Shown in pieces: positions 1-8,015 of a stretch of 26,914 nt of DNA; positions within the stretch are counted from its first letter, which is position 1, and every line of letters starts with the position of its first letter. The position numbers and the translations under genes are program-made. Where the stretch lies: contig DVOM01000044.1 of NCBI GenBank assembly GCA_018713605.1, positions 1 to 26,914 on the forward strand, read 5' to 3'. The notes under the pieces were generated by a model. That model did not search any database and had not been told where the DNA came from. It worked only from the letters and a program-made list of their open reading frames with translations. Origin of the DNA: Scatacola_A faecigallinarum (lineage in GTDB: Bacteria > Pseudomonadota > Alphaproteobacteria > RF32 > CAG-239).

Positions 1-420
1 TCAAAATGCCAGACCTGCTATGCCGACAACTGCCGGAACAAAACGGCGGTTTCGGTGCCGGCCAATGCTCACTGCACGTCCTACTACTCCGACTGCTCCT
101 CCAAATGTTCCGCCTGGAGCTGTGACTCAGGTTATAACCAATCCGGGGCAAGCTGTGTTCAGGAAAAAACATGTGAAGACTATGGGTATGAATCTCCGGG
201 TCTCATTTCTCTAAATTGGGATTGTTCTTCAGTTTCCGTCGGCGGTTTAAAATGTTACAGATGTGTCAAAGGTCCGGTTTGTCCGTCGGATACGGCAACA
301 TATTGCAAAAAACTTGGTTACGGCCATGTCCGTTGCAAAGTCGGAACCGTATCTTCTCAAACACAGGAACCTTGCCCGTGTAATTCCGGATATTGGAAAT
401 GCGTAGGTACCGCCCGTTAA
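1..420 (+). CDS. Cysteine-rich protein, C-terminal fragment
   Basis: The frame is open from the first base of the window, so this is the last 139 residues of a longer protein; the start lies upstream. Cysteines are very frequent (about 18), many in CxxC or CxxxC spacing, for example CQTC near the beginning and CPCNSGYWKC near the end. Tyr, Ser and Gly are also abundant. The spacing suggests repeated disulfide- or metal-stabilised modules of an exported or surface protein, but the signal peptide, if any, is outside the window. I do not recognise a named family. An internal GTG at 55 is a possible but unlikely start, because the same cysteine pattern continues upstream of it. Confidence 0.75.
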   Translation, partial: SKCQTCYADNCRNKTAVSVPANAHCTSYYSDCSSKCSAWSCDSGYNQSGASCVQEKTCEDYGYESPGLISLNWDCSSVSVGGLKCYRCVKGPVCPSDTATYCKKLGYGHVRCKVGTVSSQTQEPCPCNSGYWKCVGTAR

Positions 421-428
421 AAACGGCA

Positions 429-447
429 CTTCATTTGAAGGTTTTTT
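429..447 (+). terminator. Possible weak terminator after the cysteine-rich gene
   Basis: A short hairpin (CTTC, ATTT loop, GAAG) is followed by a run of six T at 442-447, just after the stop codon at 418-420. The stem is only four base pairs, so this is a weak call. Confidence 0.3.
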
Positions 448-523
448 CAAAATCGAAGGCGTGTCGCCGGCGACTGTCGGGAAAACGTTTCTGCCGATTT
501 ATGTAAGCTGTTGCAGAAAACTG

Positions 524-551
524 TTGCCAAAAGCGGTGGTTGCGTTACTAT
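524..551 (+). promoter_or_regulatory. Candidate sigma-70 promoter for fmt
   Basis: TTGCCA at 524-529 and TACTAT at 546-551 are separated by 16 bases. They lie 32 bases upstream of the chosen fmt start, which leaves room for a short leader with the ribosome binding site. Confidence 0.45.
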
Positions 552-582
552 GCCGGATATGTTTAAAACAGGAGGGCAGAGG

Positions 583-1506
583 ATGAAAATCGTATTTATG
601 GGCACGCCGGATTTTGCGGTTCCGGTTCTGGAAGCGTTAAGCAAAGAACATGAGGTTGTCTGTGTTTATACACGGGCGCCGAAAGAGGCCGGCCGCGGTC
701 AAAAAGAGAGCAAGACGCCGGTTCATCTTTTTGCCGAGCGGCATGGTATAGAAGTGCGGACGCCGAAGTCTTTGCGTAATGCCGAAGAGCAGGAAAATTT
801 TAAGATTCTGGGAGCAGATGCGGCGGTTGTGGCCGCTTATGGCCTGATTTTGCCGAAAGAGGTGTTGGAAGCTTATCCTTTGGGGTGTATCAACGTCCAT
901 GCCTCGATGCTGCCGCGTTGGCGCGGTGCTGCGCCGATACAGCGGGCGATTTTGGCCGGCGATGAGGTCAGCGGCGTGACGATTATGCAGATGGACGAAG
1001 GGCTGGATACCGGCAATATTTTGTTGGAAGACAAACGTCCGGTGCCGTTGGCAAACATTACCGGCGGGGAACTGCACGACCGGCTGGCCGAGCACGGAGC
1101 CGAAATGATTGCCGAATATCTGCGCAATCCTGCGGCTTATCCGCCGCGCAGGCAGGGTGAAATGACAACGCCCTATGCCGCCAAGCTGGAGAAAAGCGAA
1201 GCGAAAATAGATTTTAGTGAACCTGCTGATGCGGTTGTCCGCAAAATTCGTGCTTTTAATCCGTTTCCCGGGGCTTATTTTGAGTTTAACGGTGAGCGTT
1301 TCAAGGTTTTGGAGGCTGATTTTGATATGTCGGTCGGTAATGAGCCAGGTCGGCTGGAAGACAGTGCGACAGGCGGTGTTTTGGCAATTGCCTGCGGCAA
1401 GGGAATAATTCTGCCGGCCAAAATTCAGCGGCAGGGCAAGAAACCGATGGAAATCGGCGAATTTCTGCGCGGTTTCAGTTTTCCGAGCGGAACGGTTTTG
1501 AAATAA
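583..1506 (+). CDS. fmt: Methionyl-tRNA formyltransferase
   Basis: Transfers a formyl group from 10-formyl-tetrahydrofolate to the amino group of Met-tRNA(fMet), preparing the initiator tRNA in the cytoplasm. The protein begins MKIVFMGTPDFAVP, the typical Fmt N-terminus. The formyltransferase core contains INVHASMLPRWRGAAPI (catalytic Asn and His region) and MDEGLDTG (catalytic Asp region). The C-terminal third matches the Fmt C domain that binds tRNA. At 307 residues it has the usual length. The ATG at 583 was chosen because AGGAGGG lies at 570-576 and homology begins there; the frame is open further upstream to 511, but that part does not resemble Fmt. The usual partner def (peptide deformylase) is not adjacent here. 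Confidence 0.97.
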   Translation: MKIVFMGTPDFAVPVLEALSKEHEVVCVYTRAPKEAGRGQKESKTPVHLFAERHGIEVRTPKSLRNAEEQENFKILGADAAVVAAYGLILPKEVLEAYPLGCINVHASMLPRWRGAAPIQRAILAGDEVSGVTIMQMDEGLDTGNILLEDKRPVPLANITGGELHDRLAEHGAEMIAEYLRNPAAYPPRRQGEMTTPYAAKLEKSEAKIDFSEPADAVVRKIRAFNPFPGAYFEFNGERFKVLEADFDMSVGNEPGRLEDSATGGVLAIACGKGIILPAKIQRQGKKPMEIGEFLRGFSFPSGTVLK

Positions 1507-1510
1507 AAAG

Positions 1511-1550
1511 AAGCCCCGTTGATGTCTGACATCAAGGGGCTTTTCTTTTT
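1511..1550. terminator. Bidirectional rho-independent terminator
   Basis: AAGCCCC then TTGATG pairs with CATCAA then GGGGCTT around a five-base loop, with one unpaired G on the left arm. T runs follow on the plus strand (to 1550) and A runs precede it at 1507. It sits between the convergent fmt and the gene ending at 1549 and can serve both. Confidence 0.85.
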
Positions 1551-2232
1551 ATTCAACCTCATGGAATGCGCCGCTGTAGATAACCGGGCGGTATAGGTTG
1601 AAAAGTTGTTCAATTCGTTTTTTCTGGCCGTCGGTAAACGGTGTAACCGTTCTGTCTTCTTCCAGATTTCCGTTTCTTTCCTTAATTTCCTTGATGAAAC
1701 GGAAAACGAATTCGCCGAGGCCGGTCTTAATGATAAGCTCGCTGTGCTTTATCAGAATACCGGCTAAAGTTTTTGAGACGTAACCTTCGGTCAGAAGGCC
1801 GAGAATCAGTCCCCATTCTGCTTCCTGATAGTGGGTCATGACCTTATCAAGGAAGTTGGCAGCTTCCGTTTTGACCGGGTGCGTATATACCGGAGTACGG
1901 AAGAAGAAAGCGGTGCGAACCACGTCAATGTATTGCTCGCGCAATTCTTTGTAGTCGTCGACCGAAAGTTCTTTTTTCATCGCTTCCAGAATGGCCGGTT
2001 TGTATTCGGCTCTGCCAAGCTGGACGGCTTTGAAGTAAAGCGACAATTCCTTGAGAAACTGTCTTTTGGCAGCAAGTTTTTCCGCCATGTTCGGCTCGTA
2101 GGGAGCTTTTTGAGCGGCTTTTGCGGCTGCGGCTTTCTTTTCTGCACGTGCCTTGGCTTTTGCTTCGGCTTCTTTTCTCTGCTCGGCAGTCATTCTCTCG
2201 AAAGCTGCCTTTTTCTTTTCGTCTTTAGTCAT
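1549..2232 (-). CDS. Hypothetical protein, Lys/Ala-rich N-terminus
   Basis: 227 residues, no family recognised. The first 45 residues are strongly charged and rich in Lys, Ala and Glu (MTKDEKKKAAFERMTAEQRK and onward), likely a helical or disordered tail. The remaining 180 residues look like an all-alpha globular domain with amphipathic helices, around LKELSLYFKAVQLGRAEYKP and FLDKVMTHYQEAEWGLILG. There is no signal peptide or clear membrane segment, so it is probably cytoplasmic. Codon use resembles the neighbours. It follows the gene at 2296-2631 by 63 bases on the same strand and likely shares its promoter. The region before the start has no strong Shine-Dalgarno sequence. Confidence 0.75.
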   Translation of the reverse strand: MTKDEKKKAAFERMTAEQRKEAEAKAKARAEKKAAAAKAAQKAPYEPNMAEKLAAKRQFLKELSLYFKAVQLGRAEYKPAILEAMKKELSVDDYKELREQYIDVVRTAFFFRTPVYTHPVKTEAANFLDKVMTHYQEAEWGLILGLLTEGYVSKTLAGILIKHSELIIKTGLGEFVFRFIKEIKERNGNLEEDRTVTPFTDGQKKRIEQLFNLYRPVIYSGAFHEVE

Positions 2233-2295
2233 AATGATAAATTTGTCCGAAAGCGTAAACGCTCCCGGAAATTAAACTTAATTTTTACGGCCAAA

Positions 2296-2631
2296 TTAGT
2301 TTTTTAGAAATCTGCGGCTGGCCTTAGGCAGATTAATTTTTTTCAAAGATGCTTTGAAAGAGCTTATTTTTTCTTTCATCTGATCGTTTTCTTCAAGCAG
2401 CAGGAAAAGGGCGTTGTATTCCTTTTCACAGTTGATGAAGTTTTCAGGGTAGGCGAGCAGGCGCTCAATTTCCTTTACGTATTCGTCCACGGGTTGTTTG
2501 TCAACGGCGAGGGCGCGAATAATACCTTTTAACGACTCAATGCGGGCAGTTGAATTGCCGCGGAAAGCCTTGCGCAGATTTTCTTCTTTTCTGGCATGTC
2601 TTTTGGCTCTTTCTTGTTCTTCTGTTAACAT
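2296..2631 (-). CDS. Hypothetical small charged protein
   Basis: 111 residues, no family recognised. The N-terminus is rich in Glu, Arg and Lys (MLTEEQERAKRHARKEENLR), the middle contains predicted helices (ESLKGIIRALAVDKQPVDEY), and the C-terminus is basic (KASLKKINLPKASRRFLKN). It has no membrane segment or export signal, so it is probably cytoplasmic. Its charged helical start resembles that of the downstream neighbour at 1549-2232, and the two probably form a transcription unit driven from 2698-2726. Function is unknown. Confidence 0.7.
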   Translation of the reverse strand: MLTEEQERAKRHARKEENLRKAFRGNSTARIESLKGIIRALAVDKQPVDEYVKEIERLLAYPENFINCEKEYNALFLLLEENDQMKEKISSFKASLKKINLPKASRRFLKN

Positions 2632-2697
2632 AATTAAAAATATTTAATCCGGAAAACCGGGGTTAAAAAATCCATAATTGTATAAATGTTCTTTTTT

Positions 2698-2726
2698 ACT
2701 ATAGACAAAAAAACGGTTTTTTTCAA
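2698..2726 (-). promoter_or_regulatory. Sigma-70-like promoter for the 2631/2232 gene pair
   Basis: Read on the minus strand, TTGAAA (2726-2721) and TATAGT (2703-2698) are separated by exactly 17 bases. The match to consensus is good and the leader to the ATG at 2631 would be about 60 bases. A small CCGG-AAAA-CCGG hairpin (2649-2660) lies inside that leader. Confidence 0.6.
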
Positions 2727-2805
2727 GTTTTATTTAAGGTATTTTAATTTTTTATGATTAGATTAAGACAAAATAGGGAGAATCTCGGATGAAAGCAGGT
2801 GAAAT

Positions 2806-3968
2806 ATGAAAAAATCGGTAAAATGGCTTTTGATTTTGCTGGCGGCTGCCGGAGTCGGATATTATTTTTCCGAAAACCGTGACGAAGAGCCGGAATTTGC
2901 GACTCAGAAACTGTCGCGCGGGAACATTACCGAAAAGGTTACCGCCTCGGGCATTATTAATCCGATTTCGACGATTAATGTCGGCACGCAGGTTTCCGGC
3001 ACCATAAAAGAGATTTACGTCGATTATAACTCCGAGGTCAAGAAAAACCAGATGCTGGCCTTAATCGATCCGGACCTGTTCGAGGCCAAGGTTGCCCAGC
3101 AGCGGGCGGCGCTTGACATTGCCAAGGCGCAGGTTCTGTTACAGGAAAGCACGGTTAAATACAACGAAAAAAATCTGAAACGCATCCGCAAGCTGAACAA
3201 TCAGAAATATTCTGCGGACAAGGAACTGGATCTGGCGGAGAAAGATTACGACACTTCGATTGCGCAGCTGGCGCTGAACAAGGCGCAGGTGGAGCAGGCT
3301 GAGGCGTCATTGCAGTCGGCGGAGACCGAGCTGCGTTATACGAAGATTATTTCGCCGGTTGACGGAATCGTCGTTTCCAAGGCGGTCGAAGTCGGTCAGA
3401 CTGTGGCAGCGAGCTTTCAGACCCCGACGCTGTTCAACGTAGCGGAAGACCTGACCAAAATGCAGATCGAGGCTTCGGTGGTCGAGGCGGATATTGCCAA
3501 GGTCAAAGAGGGACAGGTGGTGGAGTTCAGCGTCGACAGTTTTCCCGACGAGATTTTTTACGGTATTGTCACGCAGGTTCGCAACGAGGCGATTACGACT
3601 TCCAACGTGGTAACCTATGAAGTGATTATTGAAATAGATAACCGTGATTTACGCCTTAAGCCCGGCATGACCGCCAACGTGGAAGTGATTACGGCTCAGA
3701 AGGAAAACGTGCTGCTGGTGCCGAACAAGGCGTTGCGCTTTACCTATGACGACGGCGGTTCGGCGGTTAAAAAGCGGTATAAAGACCGGGGCCTTTGGAT
3801 TTTGGAAGACGGAAAACCCGTGCGCGTCAGCATTCTTACCGGCGTTTACGACGATGAATTTACGGAAGTCAGCGGCGCCGAACTCAAAGAAGGCGAAGAG
3901 GTAATTCTGGAAGAAAAAAATTCGGCGGCGGCCAAGGCTAAAGCCATGAGAATGAGGATGCCGCGTTA

Positions 3969-3969
<1 letters not shown>
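2806..3969 (+). CDS. MacA-like periplasmic adaptor of an ABC efflux pump
   Basis: Membrane fusion protein of the HlyD/RND-adaptor type, 387 residues. It has a short cytoplasmic start and one N-terminal membrane segment (about residues 5-20, WLLILLAAAGVGYYF). A lipoyl/barrel-sandwich half follows (VGTQVSGTIKEIYVDYNSEVKKNQ), then a long alpha hairpin (about residues 95-175, Ala/Gln/Lys-rich coiled coil). The second lipoyl half has the hallmark TKIISPVDGIVVSKAVEVGQTV, followed by beta-barrel and membrane-proximal domains ending in a basic tail. It would link the inner-membrane pump to an outer-membrane channel, which is not encoded nearby. Its stop overlaps the next ATG by one base (TAATG), so it is co-translated with the ATPase. 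MacA is the closest named family; substrate unknown. Confidence 0.93.
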
Positions 3970-4654
<685 letters not shown>

Positions 4655-4658
<4 letters not shown>

Positions 4659-5884
4659 TAGACATTAAGACCATAGGCAGCATAGCTCTGCGTGCGGTAA
4701 GAGCCAACAAACTGCGCTCGACGCTGACCAGTCTCGGCATTATTATCGGCGTGGCGGCCGTGATTGTAATGCTGGCCGTGGGCAACGGCGCGCAGATTTC
4801 GATTCAGCAGGATATGCAGGCGATGGGCTCCAATCTGATTATCGTTCGTTCCGGCGTGGCGACTTCCAGCGGCGCACGCGGCGGTCACGGTTCACAGCCG
4901 ACGATGCGGCTTTCCGACGGCAACGCCATTCAGGAAAAAATTGACGCAATTGTCTATGCGGCGCCGATTATGGAGGAAACGGCGCAGATTGTCTATGGCA
5001 ACACCAACTGGTCAACCGGCATTACCGGCACCGACAACCGGAATTTTCTGATTAAGGAATGGGATTTGGAATACGGGCGTTTCTTCAGCGATACGGACAT
5101 TAAAAACGCCGCCAAGGTTGCCATTCTGGGTGAAACCGTCGTGCATGAACTGTTTGGCGACGTCGATCCGATTAACCGGATTATCCGCATTAAGGGTATT
5201 CCGTTTCAGGTTATCGGCGTTTTGGAAGAACGCGGGCAGAACGGGATGGGCATGGATCAGGACGACGTGGTGTTTATTCCGATTTCAACGGCGCAGAAAA
5301 AGGTTATGGGCATGACCATTCCAGATCAGGTAAAGTTTGTCATGCTGCAGGCGGCTGATGCGCAGAGCACATATACGGCGCAGGAGGAAATCAGGCAGCT
5401 TTTGCGGCAGAGGCATAATCTCGGTGCCAACAAGGAAGACGATTTTGTCATCAGAAACCTGACGCAGATGATGGAGATGATGGAAAATTCGACCAAAATC
5501 ATGACCATTCTGCTGGGGTCGATAGCTTCAATTTCTCTGTTGGTCGGCGGTATCGGCATTATGAACATTATGTTGGTTTCAGTAACGGAAAGAACGCGCG
5601 AAATCGGTATCAGAATGGCTATCGGCGCCAAGACCTGGGATATTCGCTGGCAGTTTCTGACCGAGGCGATGGTATTGTCGCTGATTGGCGGCGTTATCGG
5701 GATTGTACTCGGATTTATCGGCATTGCGGCAATTAAAATGTTTACGTCGTTTACACCGGTAGTTTCGCTGCTGTATGTTTTGCTGCCGTTCAGCTTTTCG
5801 GGGCTGGTAGGGTTATTTTTTGGTTTCTTTCCGGCTTATAAGGCATCGCTTCTGAATCCGATAAACGCGCTGCGCTATGAGTAA
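4655..5884 (+). CDS. MacB-type ABC transporter permease (FtsX domain)
   Basis: 409-residue inner-membrane permease. The N-terminal membrane helix (about residues 22-45, LTSLGIIIGVAAVIVMLAVG) is followed by a large periplasmic MacB_PCD domain (about 50-280). Three membrane helices of the FtsX domain lie near the C-terminus, including SISLLVGGIGIMNIMLVSVTERTREIG, the characteristic MacB/LolC motif. It ends FFPAYKASLLNPINALRYE, the usual end of this family. With the two preceding overlapping genes it forms a complete MacAB-like tripartite pump lacking only the outer-membrane partner. Likely cargo is a macrolide, peptide, lipid or siderophore; the sequence does not decide. Confidence 0.95.
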
Positions 5885-5885
5885 C

Positions 5886-6020
5886 AAGCTGTTGCCGGCT
5901 TGACAAGTGGACACCCTTGAGCGCAAGCTGTTGCCAGCTTGACCGCAACACCGGCTGCGACACGAACTTTCGTTGAAGCGCGATGCTTCCTGCGTGCATA
6001 TCGTGAGCAAGTGCCTTGTG
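5886..6020 (+). repeat. Dispersed repeat A, copy 1 (with internal tandem duplication)
   Basis: This segment can be aligned by eye with 22330-22456 and, more loosely, with 22643-22700. Shared blocks include CAAGCTGTTG, CACCCTTGAGCG / CGCCCTTGAGCG, CCGGCTGCG, GTGCATATCGTGAG and GTGCCTTGTGTTT. This copy holds two versions of the palindrome CAAGCTG-TTGC-CAGCTTG (about 5886-5903 and 5927-5944), whereas the copy at 22330 has one, so a short internal duplication or deletion separates them. It lies directly behind the permease stop codon and could act in 3'-end formation or mRNA stability. It has no coding potential. Confidence 0.7.
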
Positions 6021-6030
6021 TTTTTGTTGT

Positions 6031-6055
6031 CATTATCGGGCTTGACCCGGCAATC
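6031..6055. repeat. REP-like palindrome (CGGG-CTTGA-CCCG)
   Basis: A short inverted repeat, CGGG CTTGA CCCG, inside a conserved flank (CATTAT before, CAATC after). Related palindromes occur at 22491-22518, 22556-22583 and 22586-22613. Such elements are scattered between genes in many alphaproteobacteria. Confidence 0.6.
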
Positions 6056-6263
6056 TTTCGGACATCCATGAAAAAAGGCGTTGCAAAATAGCTTTTAGCC
6101 TTTATAATCACTTCTGCCGACGGAAGCGGTTAGGCCGACGGCGGAGTGTCAAAACTCCTTACACAGAACCAATCTAATAACCTCCTGCAAGGGAGGATGA
6201 TGCGATATAAGCGGCTTTGGCTGACGAATAAGTATACTGTCTGTGTACAGTTTCGAACTCCTC

Positions 6264-6296
6264 CCACCTTTTCTAAATGGAAAGGTGGTTTTGTTT
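6264..6296 (+). terminator. Terminator-like hairpin before the disrupted HTH gene
   Basis: CCACCTTT (6264-6271) pairs perfectly with AAAGGTGG (6281-6288) around a nine-base loop and is followed by TTTTGTTT. On the plus strand this is a good intrinsic terminator. It could end the efflux operon transcript, or act as an attenuator in the leader of the gene starting at 6326. Confidence 0.6.
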
Positions 6297-6325
6297 ATAA
6301 CAAAACATTGAAGGAGTTGAACATA

Positions 6326-6649
6326 ATGGCAACCAAAAATCACGAAATCATCAAAATCAGGAACGGCATTGCCCGCCAGCTGCGCGATACCCGAGTTTGT
6401 CCTGTAAGTCTTGCGGTTTACGCTGTCGCTTAACCGCTCGTCAACAGGACTGCACCGCAGCCGGTTCGCAGCTTCACCGGAGCTGCTCTCCACGCTGCGC
6501 ACCTGTCGCTGGCACAGGTCGAAAAGCTGTCCGACATTCCGGCCAATATTATCGACCTGCTGGAAGTCGGCATCAAACCGGTCGACCTCGGCCATCTGCA
6601 CCAGCTGGCCAAAGCCTACGGCAAGGCGGTCAAAATTACCCTGATATGA
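6326..6649 (+). pseudogene. Decayed helix-turn-helix (XRE-like) regulator
   Basis: An ATG at 6326 has an excellent ribosome binding site (AAGGAG at 6311-6316) and opens with MATKNHEIIKIRNGIARQLR. The frame stops at TAA 6431-6433. It reopens in the same frame and continues to TGA 6647-6649 as a plausible protein end, including FTGAALHAAHLSLAQVEK and LHQLAKAYGKAVKITLI. Between the halves, fragments resembling an HTH recognition region are spread over all three frames: RQQ in one frame (6439-6447), LHR in another (6450-6458) and AGS in the first again (6460-6468). This is what several small indels in an XRE-type domain would produce. A perfect terminator follows at once. Alternatives are two tiny unrelated ORFs or assembly errors. 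XRE membership is inferred from short fragments only. Confidence 0.55.
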
Positions 6650-6650
6650 A

Positions 6651-6676
6651 AAAAGCCCCGCAATTGCGGGGCTTTT
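6651..6676. terminator. Strong bidirectional rho-independent terminator
   Basis: Perfect 11-base-pair stem AAAAGCCCCGC / GCGGGGCTTTT around an AATT loop, with A and T runs on the two sides. It lies between the disrupted HTH gene (plus) and the DUF192 gene (minus). A near-identical hairpin is at 11316-11342. Confidence 0.92.
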
Positions 6677-6681
6677 GGCGT

Positions 6682-7236
6682 TTATTCGGTCATTGCGTCT
6701 TCCGGCCGGTCTGCGGGCGCTTCGTCGGCAGGAGCATCGGAAACTTCTGCTACCGTTTCATCTGCGGTGCGCGGTTCGGACGTATCGCCGGTTTCATGTT
6801 CGGCAAAAAATTCATGTTCTATTTTGTCACCGGTTTTGATGCCGTGTTTTTTGACGTCGCCGGCGTTAATTTCCAATACGGCTGCCGCAGGAAACGGCGG
6901 AATAATCAGGGTCAGGGATTCCGGTTGGGCGTTTTCGTAAATCCAGGAAATGACGCCGTCGCCGTCAATGAAGATCATATCAAGCGGGATTTTGGTGTTT
7001 TTCATCCACATGGCGGTATGTTCAACTTTTGAAAGGTCGAAAATCATACCGGCATTGGGAGCCAGACTTTCGCGGAACATCAGGCCTTTTTCCAGTTCGG
7101 GAACGGTTTTGGCTTCTTCAACCGTGTAACTGACTTCGCCGCCGCCGGTCAAAACGGTAAGGTTGCTCTCGTCGTTTTTCTTGGAACAGCCGGCCAGCAG
7201 AATAACGGCCAAAAATAACTTGATAAATTTCGTCAT
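6682..7236 (-). CDS. DUF192 lipoprotein with acidic C-terminal tail
   Basis: 184 residues. It begins with a lipoprotein signal (MTKFIKLFLAVILLAGC, lipobox LAGC with Cys at about 17), so it is probably anchored to a membrane facing the periplasm. Residues about 30-145 are a DUF192 domain, with the typical ELEKGLMFRESL, GMIFDL, MWMKNTKIPLDMIFID and VLEINAGDVKKHGI blocks. DUF192 is a small beta-barrel fold of unknown biochemical role. The last 45 residues form an unusual acidic tail rich in Glu, Asp, Ala and Pro (from about EHETGDTSEP to the end) that I would not expect in the family core. The start is supported by AAGGAG six bases upstream. It follows the Panacea-like gene by 12 bases. Confidence 0.88.
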   Translation of the reverse strand: MTKFIKLFLAVILLAGCSKKNDESNLTVLTGGGEVSYTVEEAKTVPELEKGLMFRESLAPNAGMIFDLSKVEHTAMWMKNTKIPLDMIFIDGDGVISWIYENAQPESLTLIIPPFPAAAVLEINAGDVKKHGIKTGDKIEHEFFAEHETGDTSEPRTADETVAEVSDAPADEAPADRPEDAMTE

Positions 7237-7248
7237 GGTTTTCTCCTT

Positions 7249-7794
7249 TTACTTTTTGACAGAAACCTTACGCGGATTCCATTTCGAAACCACCACCGGT
7301 CCGTTCTGGGAATAAGAAACTTTCTTATTTGCGGCGGCATATGCTGCGTTAGTCCTTGATATATTAGCATTTTTGGTAAAATTTTCAACAATGGTCTTGA
7401 GCGGGGCAATGTTTTTCGCGCCGCTGACATAGCAATTCTGGTATGCAGGGTTGGATTTTATCATCAGATTCAGCTCTTTGGCCGAAAGCGGTGCATACCG
7501 TTTCCATACCTTGCTCAGAAAATCGCTGACCTTGTCGGAAAGTTTTTTCGGCGGCATGTAGGGACGCCCCTGCGCGAACATGACGGCCAGGTTCGGTTCC
7601 GAAAAGCCGTTTTCGCCGCAGACAAACAGGCTGGGCATGAGAAGTTCCATGTTGTTGGCAAGCGCAAAATGAACCTGTGCCAAAAACAGCAGATGATGAA
7701 GTTTTTCGTCTTCCAGAAAAAGCCCTTCGTCTTCGGCCCGGCTGATAAACCAGTAGGCCACCTCAATTGCGGAATTTGTAGCAGAACCAGCCAT
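7249..7794 (-). CDS. Panacea/SocA-like (DUF4065-type) domain protein
   Basis: 181 residues from the ATG at 7794 (AAGGGA seven bases upstream). An in-frame TTG at 7800 is less likely because the ribosome site would be too close. The N-terminal half resembles the Panacea/DUF4065 domain: AIEVAYWFISRAEDEG, then EDEKLHHLLFLAQVHFALANN, then a small hydrophobic strand with an acidic or Gly-Phe-Ser-Glu-Pro stretch. This fold is found in SocA-type antitoxins and proteolytic adaptors. The C-terminal half is basic and Asn/Ala/Lys-rich and unlike the family core. No companion toxin is recognisable next door: the downstream gene is a DUF192 lipoprotein 12 bases away and the upstream neighbour is divergent. 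Family assignment is by visual motif similarity only. Confidence 0.6.
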   Translation of the reverse strand: MAGSATNSAIEVAYWFISRAEDEGLFLEDEKLHHLLFLAQVHFALANNMELLMPSLFVCGENGFSEPNLAVMFAQGRPYMPPKKLSDKVSDFLSKVWKRYAPLSAKELNLMIKSNPAYQNCYVSGAKNIAPLKTIVENFTKNANISRTNAAYAAANKKVSYSQNGPVVVSKWNPRKVSVKK

Positions 7795-8015
7795 TTTCAA
7801 TTCCCTTCGCCGTTAACAGAATATAAGTATAAAACATTAATTTGATTAAAACAAATATTTTGTGCATAAGCCCCGACTAATTCACAAAAAAACTGTGATT
7901 CTTTGGCATATTTGTTCTTGTGTTATGCAAGAGTTTATTATATCAATATAGAAACTGGATTTTGCTTTGCCACGAGGGCAGGGATAAATTTATCATTTTA
8001 TTAGGGTTAGCGCAG

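Larger units (their letters stand above)
5885..6325. other. 441-base gene-free stretch with repeats and hairpins
   Basis: No credible gene. It starts with a dispersed repeat (5886-6020) and a REP-like palindrome (6031-6055). Next come two copies of GCCGACGG (6117-6124 and 6134-6141), a GGAGT/ACTCC hairpin (6143-6158) and a CCTCC/GGAGG hairpin (6181-6196). A terminator-like hairpin at 6264-6296 and the strong ribosome binding site of the following disrupted gene (AAGGAG, 6311-6316) complete it. AACTCCTT at 6153-6160 and AAGGAGTT at 6311-6318 form an inverted pair about 160 bases apart. Confidence 0.6.

Noticed and set aside
2731..2746. TTAAGGTATTTTAA as a CtrA box
   Set aside because: The CtrA consensus needs TTAA-7-TTAA; the spacing here is six and the region is simply AT-rich.
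5886..6055. CRISPR array
   Set aside because: The repeats are few, unequal in length and have no regular unique spacers; no cas genes are near.
6153..6318. Insertion sequence bounded by AACTCCTT / AAGGAGTT
   Set aside because: The arms are only eight bases, one contains the ribosome binding site of the next gene, and there is no transposase or target duplication.
6397..7032. 211-residue plus-strand open frame crossing the 6651 terminator
   Set aside because: It reads through a perfect terminator and is antisense to the DUF192 gene; only its first bases touch the decayed HTH gene.
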